Source: Rostrohypoxylon terebratum
Lineage: Eukaryota > Ascomycota > Sordariomycetes > Xylariales > Hypoxylaceae
Reading direction: 5' to 3'
Assembly: GCA_022497145.1 (NCBI GenBank)
Contig: MU385903.1
Location: 62,001-126,000 of the forward strand
DNA: 64,000 bases
Shown piece after piece: positions 12,700-23,581 of this stretch; the first letter of the stretch is position 1, and each line of letters opens with the position of its first letter. The translations under genes were made by a program, and so were the position numbers. The notes beneath the pieces were generated by a model, which was given only the letters and a program-made list of their open reading frames with translations, ran no database searches and was not told the origin of the DNA.

Positions 12700-12782
12700 G
12701 GCCGCGTAGTGTAGTGGTTAGCACGCAGGATTTTGATTGCAAATAAATTCCTGAGACCTGAGTTCAATCCTCGGCGGGGCCT
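12700..12782 (+). tRNA. tRNA-Gln (anticodon TTG) with 11-base intron
   Basis: Cloverleaf drawn by hand: acceptor GGCCGCG / CGGGGCC with discriminator T, D-arm GTG-TAGTGGTTAG-CAC, anticodon stem CAGGA / TCCTG, T-arm CTGAG-TTCAATC-CTCGG. The anticodon TTG is at 12733-12735. The canonical intron position after base 37 holds 11 extra bases (12737-12747). The D-arm TAGTGTAGTGGTTA is that of eukaryotic tRNA-Gln and serves as the A box; the T-arm gives a near-consensus B box. One acceptor pair is G-G (12704 with 12777). Splicing would need the Sen34-containing endonuclease, one subunit of which is encoded about 10 kb away. Confidence 0.85.
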
Positions 12783-13355
12783 TCCTCATCCAATTCCAAA
12801 CTTTGTTTTTTGGGAAGTTGCCAGTTCTCTTTTTTTTTCTCTACTACGTTATACAAACTCAGGATATAGTGTAATATTTTTTTTCCCCAGGGCAGTCGCA
12901 TTTTTCCATGTGAAACGTCTATCAGTTACTCAAGTCGCATTAATCAAGTCACAAATAGTGGAAGGGTTTGTCTAGCTATTTCAATCAATTGAATGCAAAT
13001 CAGATCGTACGTACATACTAGGTAGGTACCAGGTAGGTAGCCTTATCAAGTTAACCCAATCCCACTGCAAAGCTACATACCTAGTAGCCGGCAACCACTG
13101 AACCGAACCCTTCCAAGTTCCGATACGGATGTTTGGCGGCGGGGCATCTTTGTGATAGCTATAGCGGGGTCGAGCACATCATCGCACTGGTTCGGCATTG
13201 GATACTATAGGACATCAAGTCCCAGGCTAGTTACATGTAGTACCTAGTATCCCTATTACTAAACTGACCAAAGTGACTCAACTGAAAGAAACCTCATAAA
13301 ACCCCATCTACTACTCTATTTTTTTTCATCTGTGTAAATATCTCAAGATCACCTT
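12783..13355. other. Spacer and promoter of the short-chain dehydrogenase gene
   Basis: Contains T-rich runs after the tRNA (possible Pol III terminator near 12831-12838) and a CTAGGTAGGTACCAGGTAGGTAG repeat cluster at about 13019-13041. A CCCCATCTACTAC...TTTTTTTTC segment precedes the start codon at 13356. No further gene seen. Confidence 0.5.
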
Positions 13356-14518
13356 ATGCCCCTCCTGCGCACCGGCCTCTCCACACTCCGGCACTTCGTT
13401 CGCTCGTCGTCTTCTTATCACAGGACAGTTCCCATACAGTCGCTTAGACCACTTAGTAACAATCTCGACAACGTTAGGAGAAGAACCATGTCTTCAGCCG
13501 TAGCAAAGCGCCTCGAAGGCAAGACCATCGTGATCACAGGAGCTTCGTCGGGGATCGGTCGCAGCACCGCATTCGAGTTTGCGCGAACCGCCCCTAAGAA
13601 CCTGAAGCTAGTTCTCACGGCACGGCGTGTGGATACCTTGCGTCAAATCGCCGACGACATCGTAAAGGAGGTTGGCGAGGGTGTGAAAGTACTACCTGTG
13701 AAGCTCGATGTGAGCGTTCCCGAAGAAGTCCGCGGCTTTGTGGCGGGGCTGCCGGAGGAATTCCGCGATATCGATGTGTTGGTGAATAATGCGTAAGTTT
13801 TGACCCAAGATTTTCAAGACCAGGGAGTCAAGATAGGTGTCTACATCTAAAGCGCTTCCTATGAATAAGAATTACAAGCCACTAACCAACAAACCTATAA
13901 AGCGGCCTAGTCAAGGGAGTAGCTCGTGCGCCCGAGATCGCTGAGGCCGATATGAACATCATGTTCGCGACCAATGTAACGGGTCTGATCAATATGACCC
14001 AGGCTGTCCTGCCCATCTTTCTTGCGCGCCCTGATGGTGGCCATGGTGATATCATCAACATCGGTAGTATTGCCGGTCGCGAGCCGTACCCGGGAGGTGG
14101 CATCTACTGTGCCACTAAGGCCGCTATCCGGAGTTTCTCGGAATCCTTGCGAAAGGAACTCATTTCTTCACGCGTCCGTGTTCTCGAGATCGATCCCGGC
14201 CAGGTTGAGACAGTACGTCGCCACGTTCCTGGATATATAACCACCCTAAAGCTGACGCGATCTTGTAGGAATTCTCCGTCGTTCGATTCTACGGTGACAA
14301 GTCTAAGGCGGATGCCGTCTATGCGTAAGTGAACCGACTGGCTTCGTCCAAATTCACTCGTACTAATTTATTTCAGTGGCTACGACCCTCTGACACCTGA
14401 CGATATTGCCGAGGTAGTGGTATTCGTCGCCGGAAGAAGAGAGAATGTGCTAGTAGCTGATACACTCGTTTTCCCCAACCACCAAGCTGGCGCCGGTATT
14501 CTATACAAAAAGCCATAA
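13356..14518 (+). CDS. Short-chain dehydrogenase/reductase, YMR226C-like NADP-dependent hydroxy-acid dehydrogenase
   Basis: Model: join(13356..13792, 13903..14212, 14269..14324, 14377..14518), 314 residues. Cofactor motif TGASSGIG (about 60-67) and NNAG across intron 1, catalytic Ser in NIGSIAGREPYPGG, and YCATKAA with Tyr and Lys. The C-terminal PLTPDDIAEVVVFVAGRRENV and DTLVFPNHQAG match the yeast YMR226C group, NADP-dependent oxidation of serine, L-allo-threonine and other 3-hydroxy acids. All introns are short and canonical. The first 44 residues are basic with a single acidic residue, and a second ATG with better context lies at 13488, where the usual protein starts; see the finding on dual starts. 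Substrate is inferred from the family. Confidence 0.88.
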
Positions 14519-16076
14519 ACTGTCCAAAATACATTCAAGGGGAAAAATATTGTATTCTATTTAGATTTGACCAGTTGAGCATGTGGTGGCTCCGAGTTTC
14601 AATCATTGATCAGGGTATTTTGAGAAATGCCTATGGTGTCTTACGTAGCCTAGACTTACAAGCTAGACTAGATAATTACGAAATTTACATTACAATCTAT
14701 TACAATCTGAAATCCTGACTTCATTAGTTAGCGAAGATCAGATAGAGACCCCAGACATTAATGAGATAGATATGAGAAACATCAGATAAACCAGTTTACT
14801 CATTCACGCAAGTCGGCCCTCTACCTCCATGCCTCAAGACGAGACACAAAAATAAAAGACACGGAAGCCAGCATGACAACTCTGACAAACCCAGTAGAAA
14901 CCGGGGCTATCGGAGACAACTCCACAACCGATCATCACGTACTCAAGAGCAGCTACGGTGTGGGAGGGTGGCTCGACCCGCTGTGAGATAGTTGAATGGA
15001 TAAACAGTTTTCATCATGATAATGTGTATTGTAAAAGAAGAAATATCGGCTTACATTTGACCAGCTTGACGGTTGGCTGTGTCGTGAATAGCAAGGATAA
15101 AGCACTATACACTTCTTGTATGTTAGCTTTGTGGTTCATTCGAGACTGAACAGCGAAAGAGCAGGAAACATGTATGATCAGAATATGTTTTTGGTATATG
15201 GGTATCTTCACAGCGCTTCAGAAGCAGAACTGATAAAAATAGATTCATCATGGACAATGGTAATGTAGAAGAGGAGGGGATGTAGCCTACTCACATGATC
15301 TAACAATTGCTGGGAGTGATCGTTGTTAAGTACGGGAAAAGAGCGAATGTATATCTAGAACACGACTATCAGCCAGATAATCAAGGACGATAATGACAAT
15401 AGCAATAGCCGATTCATGCTTCAGATGGTAGTGCATGTTGTTCATTCCGCTCAGGTGATCGCGAGGAACAGTGGTTATAAATTCATCAATAGCAAGGAGG
15501 CCTGTGAGGGAACGAGGTACGCTGAGGATATGTAAAGTCAGAGGCCAACTCACCAAAATATTTACCCAAAGCCAAGTTGGGCGCTCGAGATTCAGAGCGA
15601 TAGACTCGTATTTCGGCCTACCTGAATAGCACGAAAGCCTGCCCAGGTGTGATAAATCTTAAAACACATCTTATACATGTATCCGCAAGCACCAAAAGCT
15701 TGTATTCATCTTCCTAGGCGCAGTGTCATTTGCGTCATTCGACGCTGTGTGTAAACATGTATAATAAGGTCATGAGGTTGAGGTTTGAGTAAAGGAAGAA
15801 AAATTATTTTCCAAGCTTAACAGCTGTAAGAGAAAATATTCGGAGCACGGCAAATTTGCGACCGGCTTGGTCTGTGCTGGAGCTACGCTGCTAGCTGCTA
15901 GTGTGCAGGGATTAGCGGGGTTAGTGGATATTCTAGTGGGGCAACTTTCCTGCTGCTTGGAATTTTCAGAATATTGAATGTTGAATTGAGCTTCTACAAG
16001 CGCAAGCGCAAGTGCAGGTGCAACATATCAAGCTCTTAAGCAATCAATCATCTGACGACTTTAGGGCTCAATCGCC
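14519..16076. other. Intergenic region without recognised gene
   Basis: About 1.6 kb of AT-rich sequence. Several 60-76-codon open frames exist, none with a recognisable family. A short GCAAGCGCAAGTGCAGG-like direct repeat lies close to the MTR3 start (about 16000-16020). Confidence 0.45.
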
Positions 16077-17012
16077 ATGACTGACCGGAGGCGTATCAAT
16101 GGTCCGGTCGGCACAACTGCTCCTCCGGTGTACGATACTCCTCAGGGAAAAAGAGTCGTCGCACGTTCAGGCGACAATGCTGTCCGAAAGATCTGTGAGT
16201 TCCCTCCCTTTTCATATGCGTTTCCCGTCTGCTAATATATGTCCCATATAGTCCTTAAAACAGGTGTCACTCCTTCAGCTTCTGGATCAGCATATCTGGA
16301 AGTCGAAGATCCAGTAGCAAACCGTCCATCAGGCACAAGCCTGAAGCTCACTTGTACAGTCCATGGTCCTCGAGCCCTCCCGCGATCAGCACCCTTCTCT
16401 CCTCATATTATCCTCTCTACCCACGTCAAATATGCGCCATTTGCGACAAGACAAAGACGAGGTTACTTACGCGATTCGAGCGAGAGGGATCTTGGTGTAC
16501 ATCTAGAAACGGCCCTGCGCGGAGCCATTATTGCGGATCGTTGGCCCAAGAGCGGTGTTGACATTGTCGTCACTATAATTGAAGGAGACCAGAACCGCGA
16601 TTCGCTAGAGTACGATAGGGATGAAGGTTGGGATATGATGAATGTCCTGGGAGGCTGTATAACTGTTGCCTCGGCTGCTATCGCGGATGCTGGTATCGAC
16701 TGCGTGGACACCGTAGCAGGAGGTGTTGCTGCCATGGTAGCCAAGGACTCGAAAAGCGAACCTACCATCGTCCTCGACCCGGATGTTGCTGCCTACCATA
16801 AGATTTTCGCGGCGTGCTGTGTTGCCTATCTACCGACGAGAGACGAAGTAACCAACATTTGGTTTAAGGGTCAGTTACCCTCTTCGGACGCTATGGTCTA
16901 CCACAAACTGGTCGAGCGAAGTCTCGTGGCGTGTCGAAGCGCAAATCGCGTTCTTGTCCAAGCTCTCCACGAAACCGTCCGCCAAGGACAAAATTCACAA
17001 AATCCATCTTGA
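16077..17012 (+). CDS. MTR3: Exosome complex component Mtr3
   Basis: One of the six RNase PH-like ring subunits of the RNA exosome, the 3'-5' RNA processing and decay machine of nucleus and cytoplasm; the ring subunit itself is catalytically inactive. Model: join(16077..16194, 16252..17012), 292 residues. The first exon encodes MTDRRRINGPVGTT, the fungal Mtr3 N-terminus. The second gives FLKTGVTPSASGSAYLE, CTVHGPRALPRSAPFSP, THVKYAPFATRQRRGYLRD and the GGCITVASAAIADAGIDCVD signature. The 57-base intron carries a CTAAT branch site. The family assignment is strong, since no other RNase PH subunit combines these segments. Confidence 0.92.
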
Positions 17013-18305
17013 TCTTTAGTCAGCAAATCGTGGATCTCTACGTTGACTAAGGGGCATAAGTTAGTTTCGCTAACTTCAGAAATACCAAAACATGTTCTCA
17101 CGAAATACCCAAACCCTGTGGATATGATAACGAATCCGGATGATGGCTTCCTAAATATGTGAGTCATTCACGACGAGACCTCGATTCCCATGCTATTCGC
17201 ATACATGATAGGGATACGCTAGGTCTCATGTCCAGGGTACAGCAGACCAATAATGTTACTGGATGTATAAAAAGACCTCAAAGGCATGACATATAGGCAG
17301 CAGAGGCTGAAGCTGGGGGTATAACCCGCTAGTCATGGTCATTATGCACCTGTATGTATGTAATATTGGTTGGTGGAATCGCAAGTTCGGCCGTGGTCAT
17401 TACCATGGGAAGTAACCAATGTGGTTGCATTTCGACACGTCTTGTGAGCATCTCGATCTAAAACCCTCCCACTTAGCGCGTTCTGTTCGCGAACTTCACC
17501 ATTGGGAGGGACAGATAATAATAAACATATCCGAGAAATCCCCTATGAACGAATTGAATTCAGTAAAGCATTTCCCACATGGTCACTATGTTGACGAAAA
17601 CCTTCCAAGGTTTGAAACTTGATTCTAGAATAAGATATTGCTACCCTAATGTAAGATCATTTACACTTATGATCTATTATTTATGATATGCATCTTGCCA
17701 TAAGGTCAACTACGAAGGTAGCAATTGCCCAAGCTCCTGCTAGCATTGAGGCTGCGCAGGTGCCTACTGCCCTCTAGGGCCGCTGCGTAAATAAATTGGT
17801 AGGGTGGCAGGGTGGGTTAAAGTGGACCTAGGCCTACAATGGACGTAATGACGGGCTTGTCTTGGCAGGTGCTTTGGGGTGCTTTGGACTTGGGCGCTGA
17901 TCGCGAACCTTATCAAACTTCCGAAACTCTCGGGTAGCTCCAAGCCTACTACTAGGTACCTTAATGTACATCATTTGTTAGATAATTCATTCCTTTGCAA
18001 CTTACAACTGAAAACAGTTGGACGACGTTTTCACATTAACATAACAACATCAAACCAGCATTGAACGCTTGTGAAGAGAGAGTTCTCCAGGTGCTCCCCA
18101 TGAATATGTATTTGTTAATTCCACCCTTTCGTGGCTTCTAAACGATCTCATTGCTGTACCTAGTAGGCTCTGATTGGAAGCGACTCAGATCCCACTCCCG
18201 GCCGACTCGGAGCCATTGGTCGACCTCATTCCCCAGGTCTCTAGGTCCCCCATACTCCAGTCTTCCGTCTCCCGTCTCCCGTCTCCAGTCCACAGTCCAC
18301 AAGGA
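17013..18305. other. Intergenic region without recognised gene
   Basis: About 1.3 kb. The part next to the ASI-like start carries tandem CCGTCTCC/CAGTC units (about 18265-18300), probably the 5' leader. No coding segment with a family signature was found. Confidence 0.45.
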
Positions 18306-21271
18306 ATGGCATCGCCAGGCGCAACCGTCGCTCCTACTCCCACGGTCTTCGATAATTCGAGCGTGTGGCATAACATCACTTTCTGGACGGTACAGCACCT
18401 AAAGTATTCCGTCAGCAACGTCTCAAGATTCGCTCCCTCCCTTGAGGACCTTGTTCTGGCCGGACCTAGGATGCTTACCAAGCTTGGCATCTTATCTTTC
18501 CCAGATGCTGTTGATGGCTTCGGGCAACGAGTTATAGCCGAACCAACCTCATCCGACTACTTCGTCGCCACAACCACTACTGCGACCGAGATGTTAACAC
18601 AGGTATCCGAGGCCGCCGCAAATGTCGTGGACGTGTTGGAGAGCGAAGATCAGGACCCCGCCGTCTTGGTCTCCAAATTCTCGACCGAGGGAACCAAAGG
18701 TCTAGGAAGCGTCTTTAGCTACGCCACCAGCAAATGGGCGCTGTGTTGCGTTGCTATGGTTAGTTCACCTTTCCTTTTTCGCGTCTTTGAATCTAGGTAT
18801 ATAGCTATAAATATATACGTCTTGCTAACACCTAATCTTTCTCGCTTTAGGCTATCATCCTCAACCGCACTCATATCTTTGCAGCCTCGCGAAGAAGATT
18901 ATTCCTCGCATGGCCTGTACGGCTCTTCCTCCGAATAACACCTATTATCCTCTTCACATACCAAGCTCGACAGCTTCTTCAATCCATACAATGCCAGACA
19001 TCACCAGATTTCGCCGAATTGCGCTGGGGCAATTCCAGCAAAACATCCGACCTGATGTTCGCCCAACCTTCGACATACCTACATGGACTAAGCACAGTTT
19101 TGCTTTTTGGTGCCACCGATTATGACAGTTGCCGCGCTGTTGAAATGGTGCCCCCAAGTACCAAGGACTTTTCGAACGAACTACAGGGCTCTCTATCTCT
19201 CCTTTGGCCGCTTTTTGGAACGCTGTGCCTTAGTCATTTCTTGGAGACAATTTCTTGCGCGGTACAGGGACGTCAGGTCGCCGTCGAGACTGGGATGACA
19301 CTTTTTGAACACTCGCTAGCTTTCGCCGAAGCCGATGCTGCTATTAGTAACCAACTCGGCTGGGGGATATTTTCGAGTGGCAGTCCTTCCAATGTGACAT
19401 TCCAGCAAGCTTCAGGAGGAAATATCGCTATCTCCAGATCCATGATCATGAGACGGGTCAACACCCCCCCTGAAGTCCTTTTGGTAGCTTTCCTCTCTGC
19501 TATGAGCCATATTACTAGTCACGTTCTAGGAGTCTTCAACCTTCAGAGTAGATTTCGACTGGTCAATACCGGCTTCTGGGCGATGTGTTTTATGGGAAGC
19601 ATTGTGGTAGAAGCCCTAGACTTTTCACTCGACAACCCATCTAACATGGGCATTTTCAAATTTCCTACTGTGTGTATCATAGGTTTCATACCTCATGTTA
19701 TGGTGTTCTGTGGCACGCTCATTTGCTTCGGCATATATGCTGTCGCTCTATTTCTTTCTGCTCTGCAGCCCCCGGATCGGTTGGGTGCCGCAGGACGACA
19801 ATTGTCGTTTCGAGAGCGGCTGTCTCTTGCCCATGAAAATATGCAGGCCAACATTTCGCTCTCTGATATTCGCATTACCAGAGAAATGGATTTTTACACG
19901 GCTCTTCTTAGGACGGGGTTCGGAGTCATAACAATGGCAAGCGAAGCCGTCTACTTGAATGAGGATCATGATATCAACTTGAAAAATCTCACATGGCTTG
20001 AGGATGAGAGACTGAAAGAGCTTGAGTCTTTACGGATGCACTGGGCTGGCTCAGGACTGGGTGCTTCACGCTATGACTCCGTGGGAACTATAGGGATGAT
20101 ACCCATTAAAGATGGACAGCTTAGAGCATCGAGCGGATACGCACGAGAGCGAGCAGCGCAGAAGATACCTAAAACGCGCATGGGAGAGAAGCGGGCTAGG
20201 GATGGGGTTGGCGCCACAGAGCGTAGCTCGCGTTGGCTTCTAGCTTTGGAGTTTATGATGAAAATCAATAGGCTTATGCTACGATGGGTTGCGCTACTCT
20301 TCCTGAAAGCACTCGCTCGTATCGGAGTACGAATTCCACCCCCTATCCTGCTCTGGCTGTCTAGGATACCCAAGCAAGACAAGAAAGATGAAAAGCAGCC
20401 TACCAACGACAGGCGCTCTTCGCTCCTCGGTCGAAACGGTAGGGCTAGTAGGTTTTATAACGATGAAACCGTCGATGTGGAAGCTGAGGTACGAAGACGT
20501 CTTAGGAGGCGCCCCGAAACTGCTAATCTATCAGACTCGGAGATAGATTCAAGACTATATAACTCTTGGAAATCTGGAGAGCTGTGGGGCTCTGTCGACA
20601 CGAGTGGCAATTGGGAGCCTGATGAAGGTGATGACGAATGGGACACGACAAGCATGATCCACAGCGTCATCGGAGACGATGAGGGACATGATCAGTGGGT
20701 GGACGAAAGCGATTACGAAGATGGAGGCGGCCAGAGAACGCCCACACAAGCGTCTCAGCGGTTCACCGACTCGCGGGAGTCAACTCCTTTCGACCAACCA
20801 TTCGCCATGGATGACCTTGCTAGGCTCCTACATCCCACAAGCCCAGAGGAGCGTCGTGAAGCTCACGCGCTTGCGGCGCACTTGACATCTGACCGCATTG
20901 TAACGCGTTCTCAGTATGCACGCATGCAACAGAATCAGCGTAGCCGTCTATTAATTGACCCTCGCGGCCGGCCAAGTACAAATAGGCTTACGGACGAGGA
21001 GGAAGCCGAGCTTTTGGAGGACTTGATCATAACTCGACGTAACGAGGCAGCCCGCCAACGGGAAGCCAACGAAGCGGACGACGAAGAAGACGATAGGGGT
21101 GGTCCCCAGTGCGTGGTATGCCACTCCGCTCCTCGCAAGATCATCGTCTGGCCATGCCGTTGCTTGAGTCTATGTGATGAGTGCCGCGTCACGTTAGCTA
21201 TGAACAATTTTGATAAGTGTGTGTGTTGTAGACGAGAGGTCGTGAGTTTTAGCCGGATCTATGTACCTTGA
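18306..21271 (+). CDS. Polytopic membrane RING E3 ubiquitin ligase, Asi1/Asi3-like
   Basis: Model: join(18306..18758, 18851..21271), 957 residues. The intron GTTAGT to TTTAG is in phase. Several hydrophobic spans are visible (for example LWPLFGTLCLSHFLETI, VLLVAFLSAMSHITSHVLG, FPTVCIIGFIPHVMVFCG and a later single span near LMLRWVALLFLKALA), followed by a long acidic cytosolic or nuclear region. The last 55 residues form a RING: CVVCHSAPRK, then WPCRCLSLCDEC and KCVCCRREV at the extreme C-terminus. This layout (multi-pass membrane part, C-terminal RING) is that of Asi1/Asi3, inner-nuclear-membrane ligases that remove misplaced membrane proteins in yeast. Location and substrates are inferred. 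Overall similarity outside the RING is weak, so a related membrane RING family remains possible. Confidence 0.75.
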
Positions 21272-22093
21272 CGGTTTGTTAGAATCATAGAGGATGCCGG
21301 GGTATGGTGGAATCGGTCGAATCGAACATAGTCGACTCGCTTCCTTCATTTCTTTGTACACATTTTATCCCAGCCCGACCTTGCTACTTGGACTAGGCAC
21401 TTTTTTTTTCTCTTTCACATTCATCTTCTACTGGTTGGCATTGAACGGCATCTCTTTTTCTGTTTTTGTCGAGGTTACGTACGCATGATGGACGAACTCG
21501 ATTCATGGAGCCGGCGCTGGGGAGTATCTGTTTGTTTGTTTTTTTCGGCTTTACATCTATCTGCATCACCACATCCGCTGCTTTCGACAAACCTCCCCCC
21601 CTCCCAAAACCATCTTCTTCTACCGCTAGCCGAACACGAGATGTAGGATTAGGAATACGACCGGGACGAATGTGAGCATCCACGAAGCAACGAGATGGAC
21701 GCGGAAAAAACGTGGTTGTACAGGTGGGTGGCGAGGCATGGTGTGATCAAGTCGAAGTATCTGAGGGTTTTCTTCTATTCGTTCTTCCATCAAGGCATTA
21801 TCTTGCGACGGGTAGAGTCGCGGCGGGATCGGGGGGATACGGCGTATTTGCCAACTTGGAAATAGACGTACCTAAGGTACTTACTTACCTATCCAAATCC
21901 GAATCTCCCATTCGAAAGGAGTCGAGAAAGACACATTTGAGAATCCAATTCAGTACTATCAAGTGTGATTTGATGCCTATATCGTGCTCACGTGGCTTTA
22001 ATCACGGTGACGGCAGCAGTAGTAGTAACAATGGTAAGTGAACACCTATTTATTTGTAAGGATATTGCATGTAAGCATTGTATTCGTCCTCGT
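21272..22093. other. Convergent spacer, no gene recognised
   Basis: 3' flanks of the RING E3 gene and of SEN34. T-rich stretches near 21400-21475 and a CAGCAGTAGTAGTAACAA run near 22012 are visible; no coding segment with a signature. Confidence 0.45.
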
Positions 22094-23143
22094 CTACATA
22101 GCAGCCCACTCTATAGTAAAAGCCCTCGCCCTCGGCGCGTTAGGATTAGGATTCGTAACCTCATCGCCGTTCACGTTCCTCAACTTGACCTCCTGTGCAC
22201 CGCGCCCGTTTTCAGCAAACCCCGCGTCCGCGTCCTCGCTCACGGCCCCGCCGATCAGGTACCCCTTCTTCACGTTCGTGCCCAGCCGGCCGCCGGCGAC
22301 GAGGTCGAGGACGGCGATCTCGTCGTCCCAGGCGTGGTGCGCGGCTTGGAAGTGGCTGTGGAAGCGCAGCGGGTCGCCCGGGTACACGTTGTAGTCGCAG
22401 CCGAAGCGCAGGCCGGGCATCATGTAGTAGCCGCGGTCCTGCAGGTGCGCGTACAGCGCGTACGAGGGCGGGACGTCGATGGATGGGGCGGGAGAAGGGG
22501 GGTTGGTTGGGGGAGGAGGGGGGAGGAGGAGGAGCGTGGATGTTGTGGGGGTTATGGCGTACTCTGGGGGTTCTTCTAGAGTTTTGGGAGGTTTGTTGGG
22601 GGTGGGCGTGGAAATAGGGGAGACGGGAGGTGGTGGGGCGAATAGGGCAGTATCGCCGTCTGCTTCGGAGCTCTGGTCTAGAGCGGGTTGTCCACTCGGC
22701 ACTTCCTCTTCCTCAGCGTCTGGGGTCTTGGACTTGACCTTCTCCTTCTTCTTCTTCTTATCAATATTCTTCGGCCTGGAGCTTTCCTTTATCTCGGCCG
22801 CTGCTAGCTGCGCCTTCCTGCCCTCTGCCTTGACGGACTGGAGGTAGCGCTTGCGGGCGTCGTCGTCGAGGGCAGAGAGGCGGGCCGGGTGGAAGGCGGC
22901 GTCGTCTACGACGTATCCCACCTTCTTATCGACGAGGACGCGCGCCTCTTCGGGCATCAGCTCGACAGGCAGACCCATGAATATGTTCTGCTGCGGGTTC
23001 TGCGGGATCGTGCCCACGAACACGGAGCAGATGTTGTGGTGCCGCCGCAGGTACATCACGTCGTCTATGTCGAAGAGCAGGTACCTCCCCGCTACCTTGG
23101 AAATGCGCACGGAAGGGCGATCATCGCCCGCGGAGGCGACCAT
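22094..23143 (-). CDS. SEN34: tRNA-splicing endonuclease subunit Sen34
   Basis: One of the two catalytic subunits of the endonuclease that removes introns from pre-tRNA; Sen34 cuts the 3' splice site. Single exon, 349 residues from the ATG at 23143. N-terminal segment VRISKVAGRYLLFDIDDVMYLR and PQNPQQNIFMGLPVELMPEEA are family features. After a charged, proline-rich linker (about 120-225) comes the nuclease domain: GYYMMPGLRFGCDYNVYPGD, LRFHSHFQA with the catalytic His (about 262) and KKGYLIGG with the catalytic Lys (about 292). Tyr in DYNVYPGD completes the Tyr-His-Lys triad. The exon is very GC-rich, which leaves long open frames on the opposite strand. Convergent with the RING E3 gene. Confidence 0.95.
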   Translation of the reverse strand: MVASAGDDRPSVRISKVAGRYLLFDIDDVMYLRRHHNICSVFVGTIPQNPQQNIFMGLPVELMPEEARVLVDKKVGYVVDDAAFHPARLSALDDDARKRYLQSVKAEGRKAQLAAAEIKESSRPKNIDKKKKKEKVKSKTPDAEEEEVPSGQPALDQSSEADGDTALFAPPPPVSPISTPTPNKPPKTLEEPPEYAITPTTSTLLLLPPPPPTNPPSPAPSIDVPPSYALYAHLQDRGYYMMPGLRFGCDYNVYPGDPLRFHSHFQAAHHAWDDEIAVLDLVAGGRLGTNVKKGYLIGGAVSEDADAGFAENGRGAQEVKLRNVNGDEVTNPNPNAPRARAFTIEWAAM

Positions 23144-23581
23144 CTTCCACAACAGAGCTGCAGCTCAAGTTCCTATCTTTTTTTCGCGAGTTAGTCTCGA
23201 TGTAAGGTTAGAGCTTGTGAAGTAAGTTGTGAGGAAAGATTGTGTGATCATATTTTTTAAGACAAAGTTTTTATCAACATTCTTGTTTTCAGTGGATTGA
23301 CAGATTATTGATTTCTTTAATCATTTCAACTGTGCGATATAAGGAAAAAACGTGGTGTTTACTTACCTGCTGCAATTGCTTGAGGTTAGAAAAGAAGAGT
23401 TAAAAAATGGATTTCTTCTTAAGCTTCAGGGAACTAGAGAAAAAAAAGTTTGGGGGAGATGCGGGGTCAAATAATACAGTGCCAATATCCCGTGATGTCC
23501 CCTATTTTCGCACCGTATTTTTACGCAGTTGAGTCCTACATAAACTCGAATTTAACGAAATTTGGGGAAGTGATTTCGTGT
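23144..23581. other. SEN34 upstream region / ELP4 3' flank
   Basis: Tandem arrangement of two minus-strand genes. The promoter is AT-rich with T runs (for example near 23178 and 23253). No additional gene seen. Confidence 0.5.

Noticed and set aside
22195..22847. Open frames on the plus strand opposite SEN34
   Set aside because: They are antisense shadows of a GC-rich exon and have low-complexity Gly/Arg products.
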